Source of the DNA: UBA2128 sp964534955 | GTDB lineage: Bacteria > Fidelibacterota > Marinisomatia > Marinisomatales > UBA2128 | Reading direction: 5' to 3' | DNA length: 16,934 nucleotides | NCBI GenBank assembly: GCA_964534955.1 | Contig: CAZHRR010000044.1 | Coordinates: forward strand, 1-16,934 | Part shown: piece after piece, positions 13,187 through 16,934 of the stretch | Numbering within the stretch: position 1 is the stretch's first letter | How the letters are laid out: the number at the start of each line of letters is the position of its first letter | Notes under the pieces: model-generated | The model's input: only the letters and a program-made list of their open reading frames with translations | Database searches by the model: none | What the model was told of the DNA's origin: nothing | Position numbers and translations under genes: made by a program

Positions 13187-15160
13187 ATGCCGCAGAATTT
13201 AATAGAAAAGATTGTTCAGCAATTCGCTGTGGGCCTCGAGGACTGTCACAAAGTCCGCAGCGGCGACACTCTATTCATCCAGCCGGCCCACGTCATGACC
13301 CATGATAACACTGGCGCTGTGATGGGCAAGTTCCGATCCATGGGTGCACTTAAAATGGCTAATCCGCGCCAGCCGGTCTTTGCTCTCGATCACAACATTC
13401 AGGATAAGAGTGACGAGAACCTGGCGAAGTATACCAGTATTGAAAAGTTTGCCGCTGAGATGGAAGTGGACTTCTATCCAGCAGGACGCGGAATCGGGCA
13501 CCAGATCATGTGTGAGGAAGGGTACGCATGGCCGGGTACGATGGTAGTGGCGTCCGACAGCCATTCCAACATGTACGGCGGCCTTGGTTGCTTGGGGACT
13601 CCGGTAGTGCGGACTGACGCAGCTGCAATTTGGGCTGCGGGGCAGACATGGTGGCAGATTCCGCCTGTGGCAAGAGTAGAGCTCATCGGAAAACTGCTTC
13701 CAGGAGTATCCGGAAAGGATGTCATTATCACTTTGTGCGGTTTGTTCAATAGTGACGAAGTACTGAATCACGCTGTGGAATTTACAGGCGGCGGAATCGC
13801 TGGACTGTCAGTGGAGGAACGCCTTGCTATTGCCAATATGACGACTGAATGGGGAGCGCTGGCAGGTGTATTTCCAGTGGATACTATCACCCTTGAGTGG
13901 TTGAAGAACCGAGTAGTGCTTGCCAAAGAGCGCGGTCTGACCGGCATCCCGTCGGACGAGGACGGCGGCGGCAGTCATCCTCGACTAAATGAAGAGCGTC
14001 TGCAGGAGCTTGAAGAAAATATTATCACTCCAGACAATGATGCCTTTTATGCAGTTGATATTTCTCTTGACCTTTCTACTGTCCGCCCTCAGTGTGCAGG
14101 ACCGGATAATGTGAAGACGATTACCGATGTTTCTGTCATGGCAAAGGAAGGTGTGAGGATTGACAAAGCTTATTTGGTATCATGTGTGAACAGCCGTGTT
14201 GGAGATCTTGCTGCTGCAGCTGATGTTGTTCGCGGGAAGAGTGTGGCGCTTGGTGTGGACTTTTATGTAGCGGCGGCGTCCATTGAAGTGTTGGCTGAGA
14301 GTAAGCGGAGAGGCGACTGGCAGGCGCTGTTGGATGCAGGAGCTATTCCATTGCCTCCGGGATGTGGGCCGTGCATTGGTCTTGGGATGGGTCTACTGGA
14401 GGACGGGGAGGTTGGCGTCTCAGCTACAAACCGAAATTTCAAGGGACGGATGGGCTCCAGAGAATCACAAGTTTACCTGGCGTCTCCGGCTGTGGTAGCG
14501 GCATCCGCAGTAGCAGGAAAAATTTCACTGCCCATTGACTACGACTCAGCGAAAGCGGATGGAAATTATTGGGAGAACAAAGCGCCTGCATTGGAGTCGG
14601 AAAATATCGAGATCACTGCTGGCTTCCCGGAAAAGATGACGGGTGAGCTCATTTTCTGTTATCAGGATAATCTCAACACAGACGGCATCTATCCCGGGAA
14701 GTACACCTACATTGATGATTTTCCGATGGAAGAGATGGCTAGGGTGGTGATGGAAAACTACGATCCTGCCTTCAGTAAACTGGTTCAGACAGGTGACATT
14801 CTGGTGGGTGGCTTCAACTTCGGTACCGGCAGTTCACGGGAACAGGCTGCTACAGCCCTAAAGTATCGCGGCATCCAGATGGTTATTGCCGGATCATTCA
14901 GCCAGACCTACGCCCGGAATGCCCTCAACAACGGTTACCTGCTTATTCAGTCACCTGATTTGGTAAGCATACTGAAGGAAAGGTTTGGGGATGAAGCTCT
15001 CACAATAAGGCCGGGTCTGGAATTATCAATAGATTTCACGACCTCAACTGTACAGCTCGAAGGCCATAAGTACTCTATCAGACCAGTTGGGGAGACAGCT
15101 CAGGAGTTGATCCTTGCTGGCGGACTGGAAGCGTGGGTTGGCAAAAGGTTCGCATCATGA
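13187..15160 (+). CDS. lys4: Single-chain homoaconitase resembling fungal Lys4
   Basis: Predicted [4Fe-4S] hydro-lyase converting homocitrate/homoaconitate to homoisocitrate in the alpha-aminoadipate route to lysine. The 657-residue chain fuses a LeuC-like part (about 1-450) to a LeuD-like swivel (about 480-657). Cluster ligands are C333 (LVSCVNSR), C393 and C396 (GCGPCIG). The swivel loop is GFNFGTGSSREQAATALK. Long blocks such as YPAGRGIGHQIM, RTDAAAIWAAGQTWWQIPP and LAIANMTTEWGAL match yeast Lys4 as I remember it, much better than TCA-cycle aconitases or separate LeuC/LeuD. No mitochondrial presequence is seen. Activity on aconitate or isopropylmalate cannot be excluded. No other lysine genes lie in the window. 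The stop overlaps the CDF gene start (ATGA), implying co-translation. Confidence 0.78.
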   Translation: MPQNLIEKIVQQFAVGLEDCHKVRSGDTLFIQPAHVMTHDNTGAVMGKFRSMGALKMANPRQPVFALDHNIQDKSDENLAKYTSIEKFAAEMEVDFYPAGRGIGHQIMCEEGYAWPGTMVVASDSHSNMYGGLGCLGTPVVRTDAAAIWAAGQTWWQIPPVARVELIGKLLPGVSGKDVIITLCGLFNSDEVLNHAVEFTGGGIAGLSVEERLAIANMTTEWGALAGVFPVDTITLEWLKNRVVLAKERGLTGIPSDEDGGGSHPRLNEERLQELEENIITPDNDAFYAVDISLDLSTVRPQCAGPDNVKTITDVSVMAKEGVRIDKAYLVSCVNSRVGDLAAAADVVRGKSVALGVDFYVAAASIEVLAESKRRGDWQALLDAGAIPLPPGCGPCIGLGMGLLEDGEVGVSATNRNFKGRMGSRESQVYLASPAVVAASAVAGKISLPIDYDSAKADGNYWENKAPALESENIEITAGFPEKMTGELIFCYQDNLNTDGIYPGKYTYIDDFPMEEMARVVMENYDPAFSKLVQTGDILVGGFNFGTGSSREQAATALKYRGIQMVIAGSFSQTYARNALNNGYLLIQSPDLVSILKERFGDEALTIRPGLELSIDFTTSTVQLEGHKYSIRPVGETAQELILAGGLEAWVGKRFAS

Positions 15161-16359
15161 ACTCGATTACAAGATTCCTGGTACACCGGCTTGTTCCTTC
15201 AGCGGATTTGAAAACATTGCCGCAGTCGCTGCAGGAAGATACCTCTTTACGTTCAAGAGTGGGGGTTTTTGAAGGGTGGTTCTCGGCAGTTGTCAATCTG
15301 TTTTTATTTGTGGTGAAGCTGGTAATCGCCATGATGATTAACAGCATTGCCCTTTTCGCTGACGCTTTTCACAGCCTTATGGATTGCTTCAGTTCGCTGG
15401 TGATTATTTTCGGCTTCAAGGTGACCGGCAAGCCCGCCGATGTGGAGCATCCGTATGGGCATGGCAGGGCAGAATATATCACCACGCTAATCCTCTCCAT
15501 GCTGATTGTGGTCACCGGCGTAGAGATGATCAGGTCTTCAGTTGGCAGGGTGGAAGCCCCAGGTATTTCTGAGTCAACCCTGTTGTTCATTACAATCATT
15601 TTGATCACTGCTGTCATAAAGGAAGTTTTGGCTAGAATCTCTGCCGATTTGGGTAGGTTAATCGGTTCTGATGTTCTGGAAGCAGATGCGTGGCACCACC
15701 GCTCTGACGTCTTCTCGTCACTGCTGGCTGTCGGCTCCATGATCCTGGCAAACTATGGGCTCAATGCCTGGGACGGAATTCTTGGTATCGGTGTGGGGAT
15801 ATTCATTATTTGGACCGGTTACTCAGTAGGCAGGAGCGCCATTGACACCCTCTTAGGGAAACCACCCTCTCCGGAGCTTCTGGAGAAAATCCGTTCAACA
15901 GCTATCTCCATTGAAAACATTCTGAATGCTCATGACATTATCGTCCACAGCTATGGTACTCAACGGTTCATTTCGCTCCACCTGGAAGTAGATGAACAAG
16001 CGAGTCAGCTGGAAGCTCACGATCTGGCTGAAGAAGCAATGTATACACTAGAGCGAAGCTTCAACGCCAGTGTTACCGTGCATGTGGACCCGACCACTAC
16101 CCGGGGTGAACAGGCAGAGAGAATCACACAATTCCTTCAGGGTTTAGTAGATATGAACGACGGTGTTGAATCGATTCACGATTTTCGGTTAGTGCAATCC
16201 GGTGAACACAATATGATCCTCTTCGATCTGGCGGTAAATGCTAAGGTTGACACGGTTGAATGTGAAAGTATTAGAAAAGTTTTCCAAGAGGCACTCTTTG
16301 AACGATTCCCTGAGTTTGGCTCACAGATTAATATTATCACCCCCATCGTCAGTATTTAA
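15157..16359 (+). CDS. Cation diffusion facilitator (CDF) family metal exporter, probably zinc
   Basis: Predicted inner-membrane proton-coupled divalent metal exporter of 400 residues. About six hydrophobic segments lie between residues 41 and 228, followed by a cytoplasmic domain longer than usual (about 230-400). It seems to contain one CDF dimerisation domain plus a further ferredoxin-like half. The transport site reads as HxxxD in both helices: H72-D76 in DAFHSLMDCFSS and H180-D184 in AWHHRSDVFSS. That pattern in known CDFs favours zinc. The cytoplasmic loop motif HPYGHGRAE is at about 98-106. I chose the ATG at 15157, which overlaps the homoaconitase stop as ATGA, rather than a GTG at 15133 inside that gene. 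Why a metal pump is coupled to an iron-sulfur enzyme is unclear; iron or manganese transport is an alternative. Confidence 0.92.
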   Translation: MNSITRFLVHRLVPSADLKTLPQSLQEDTSLRSRVGVFEGWFSAVVNLFLFVVKLVIAMMINSIALFADAFHSLMDCFSSLVIIFGFKVTGKPADVEHPYGHGRAEYITTLILSMLIVVTGVEMIRSSVGRVEAPGISESTLLFITIILITAVIKEVLARISADLGRLIGSDVLEADAWHHRSDVFSSLLAVGSMILANYGLNAWDGILGIGVGIFIIWTGYSVGRSAIDTLLGKPPSPELLEKIRSTAISIENILNAHDIIVHSYGTQRFISLHLEVDEQASQLEAHDLAEEAMYTLERSFNASVTVHVDPTTTRGEQAERITQFLQGLVDMNDGVESIHDFRLVQSGEHNMILFDLAVNAKVDTVECESIRKVFQEALFERFPEFGSQINIITPIVSI

Positions 16360-16444
16360 CAATAGCAGACAGGCAACCATTTATCAACGGATTTGCGCTT
16401 GAGCAGCGGGTTGCAAAAATATTATTACTCTTGCATTATTTCGT
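16360..16444. other. Convergent intergenic gap
   Basis: This is a short gap between the CDF gene and the convergent partial gene. GCAACC (16373-16378) and GGTTGC (16409-16414) could pair over a 30-base loop, but there is no clear intrinsic terminator for either direction. Confidence 0.4.
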
Positions 16445-16934
16445 TTACTGCTCGTCTTCATTTCTGTCTCTGTACGTTGTTCCCGTCTGCTCCAAGCGCT
16501 TGTTATCTATGCTTTTTTCAAGCGATGACAATCTTTCAATTGATGGTTCGAGAGAATCTACAATCAGATGGTTGATTGTTATTGTAGTTGGGGATGCAGA
16601 TCTTTCTGATACCTCTTTATGTAGTATATTTCTTACTTGCTCAAGCCATTCCTTTTCTGGAAGGAGCTCGGCGTTACCTGTATTTCTCTTATATCGGTCA
16701 TTTAGAATATCGGGTATATACTTTCTACTGGCAGGGCTCATTTCTAGATAGGTCGCACAGAACTCATTTGGGTCGATTTGTGCAAGAATTGGGACATCCC
16801 AATACTTCTGTGTGCCCGAGTTTGTTAATGTCAACCAATCATATATGGTTCGAATATCTTCAGCAGCGTAAAGGGCAAGCACCTCAGCGCCTTTCTGTGG
16901 AAGTGCATTTTCAGCAGCTTTTGCACGGAGTGAT
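16445..16934 (-). CDS. C-terminal part of an unrecognised protein (runs off the window)
   Basis: The minus-strand frame is open from the stop at 16445 to the right edge, so the 5' end of the gene lies outside the window; about 162 residues are visible. An internal GTG at 16882 is not needed as a start, because the frame continues upstream through AENALPQKGAE. The sequence reads LALYAAEDIRTIYDWLTLTN, then a segment rich in charged and aromatic residues (KYIPDILNDRYKRN), and a hydrophilic tail with a probable coiled coil (SIERLSSLEKSIDNKRLEQ). No catalytic motif, membrane segment or known domain is evident, and no function is proposed. It converges with the CDF gene. Confidence 0.65.
   Translation of the reverse strand, partial: SLRAKAAENALPQKGAEVLALYAAEDIRTIYDWLTLTNSGTQKYWDVPILAQIDPNEFCATYLEMSPASRKYIPDILNDRYKRNTGNAELLPEKEWLEQVRNILHKEVSERSASPTTITINHLIVDSLEPSIERLSSLEKSIDNKRLEQTGTTYRDRNEDEQ

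Noticed and set aside
13271..13771. Long minus-strand frame inside the homoaconitase gene
   Set aside because: It is a shadow of a highly conserved + strand gene and has no recognisable domain; the same applies to the minus-strand frames inside metH and thyX.
15133..15156. GTG start for the CDF gene
   Set aside because: The eight extra residues lie within homoaconitase codons; the ATG at 15157 overlapping the stop as ATGA is the natural coupled start.
13187..15160. TCA-cycle aconitase or 3-isopropylmalate dehydratase
   Set aside because: The chain is too short for AcnA/AcnB and fused unlike LeuC/LeuD, and the conserved blocks match Lys4 better; not formally excluded without a tree.
1..16934. 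CRISPR array, tRNA or rRNA genes, insertion sequence
   Set aside because: I saw no regularly spaced repeats, no tRNA-like or rRNA-like sequence, and no transposase or integrase frame in the window.

Overview
The window comes from a Gram-negative bacterium: one product has a lipobox signal peptide, and the gene set is RNase G, B12-dependent methionine synthase, ThyX, RadC and a CDF metal pump. I cannot name the phylum. The mix, including a fungal-type single-chain homoaconitase, would fit an uncultured FCB-group lineage such as Marinimicrobia, but that is a low-confidence guess. Most genes lie on the + strand. The exceptions are the RNase G gene at the left edge and a partial gene running off the right edge.

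Layout. RNase G (54-1595, -) and metH (2083-5619, +) diverge from a ~490-base intergenic region. Its right half holds a SAM-II-type riboswitch with a terminator and an antiterminator immediately before the metH start. MetH stops about 35 residues short of the E. coli enzyme. Next comes an AbiE-type toxin-antitoxin pair (5679-7312), with an operator of nested palindromes and a toxin gene split at an in-frame A AAA AAC heptamer. A TPMT-family methyltransferase (7472-8077) and a CysQ-like phosphatase (8121-8897) follow.

Between cysQ and thyX sits a ~1.1 kb cassette: a PIN-like NYN-domain protein plus a shortened VapB-like antitoxin. It is flanked by a 24-base direct repeat that is part of the cysQ coding end. 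The right copy continues in frame as a second, divergent cysQ C-terminus whose stop overlaps the thyX start (TAATG). I read this as an ancestral, translationally coupled cysQ-thyX operon split by a cassette that supplied a replacement cysQ 3' end.

thyX (10008-10988) overlaps radC (10975-11658). A lipoprotein with an HEFSH zinc-peptidase motif follows (11798-13003), then a decayed GxxExxY-type gene relic (13021-13176). The right part has a homoaconitase resembling fungal Lys4 (13187-15160). It is coupled by ATGA overlap to a CDF zinc/cation exporter (15157-16359), which converges on an unrecognised partial gene.

Themes. Methionine/SAM supply (metH under SAM control), dTMP synthesis (thyX), sulfur-nucleotide turnover (cysQ) and probably lysine synthesis by the aminoadipate route (homoaconitase) form the housekeeping part. 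Accessory toxin-antitoxin-like and relic genes occupy gaps between them, and two housekeeping 3' ends (metH, cysQ) are altered exactly at those junctions. All family assignments come from motif reading and remembered family sequences; no database search was run.
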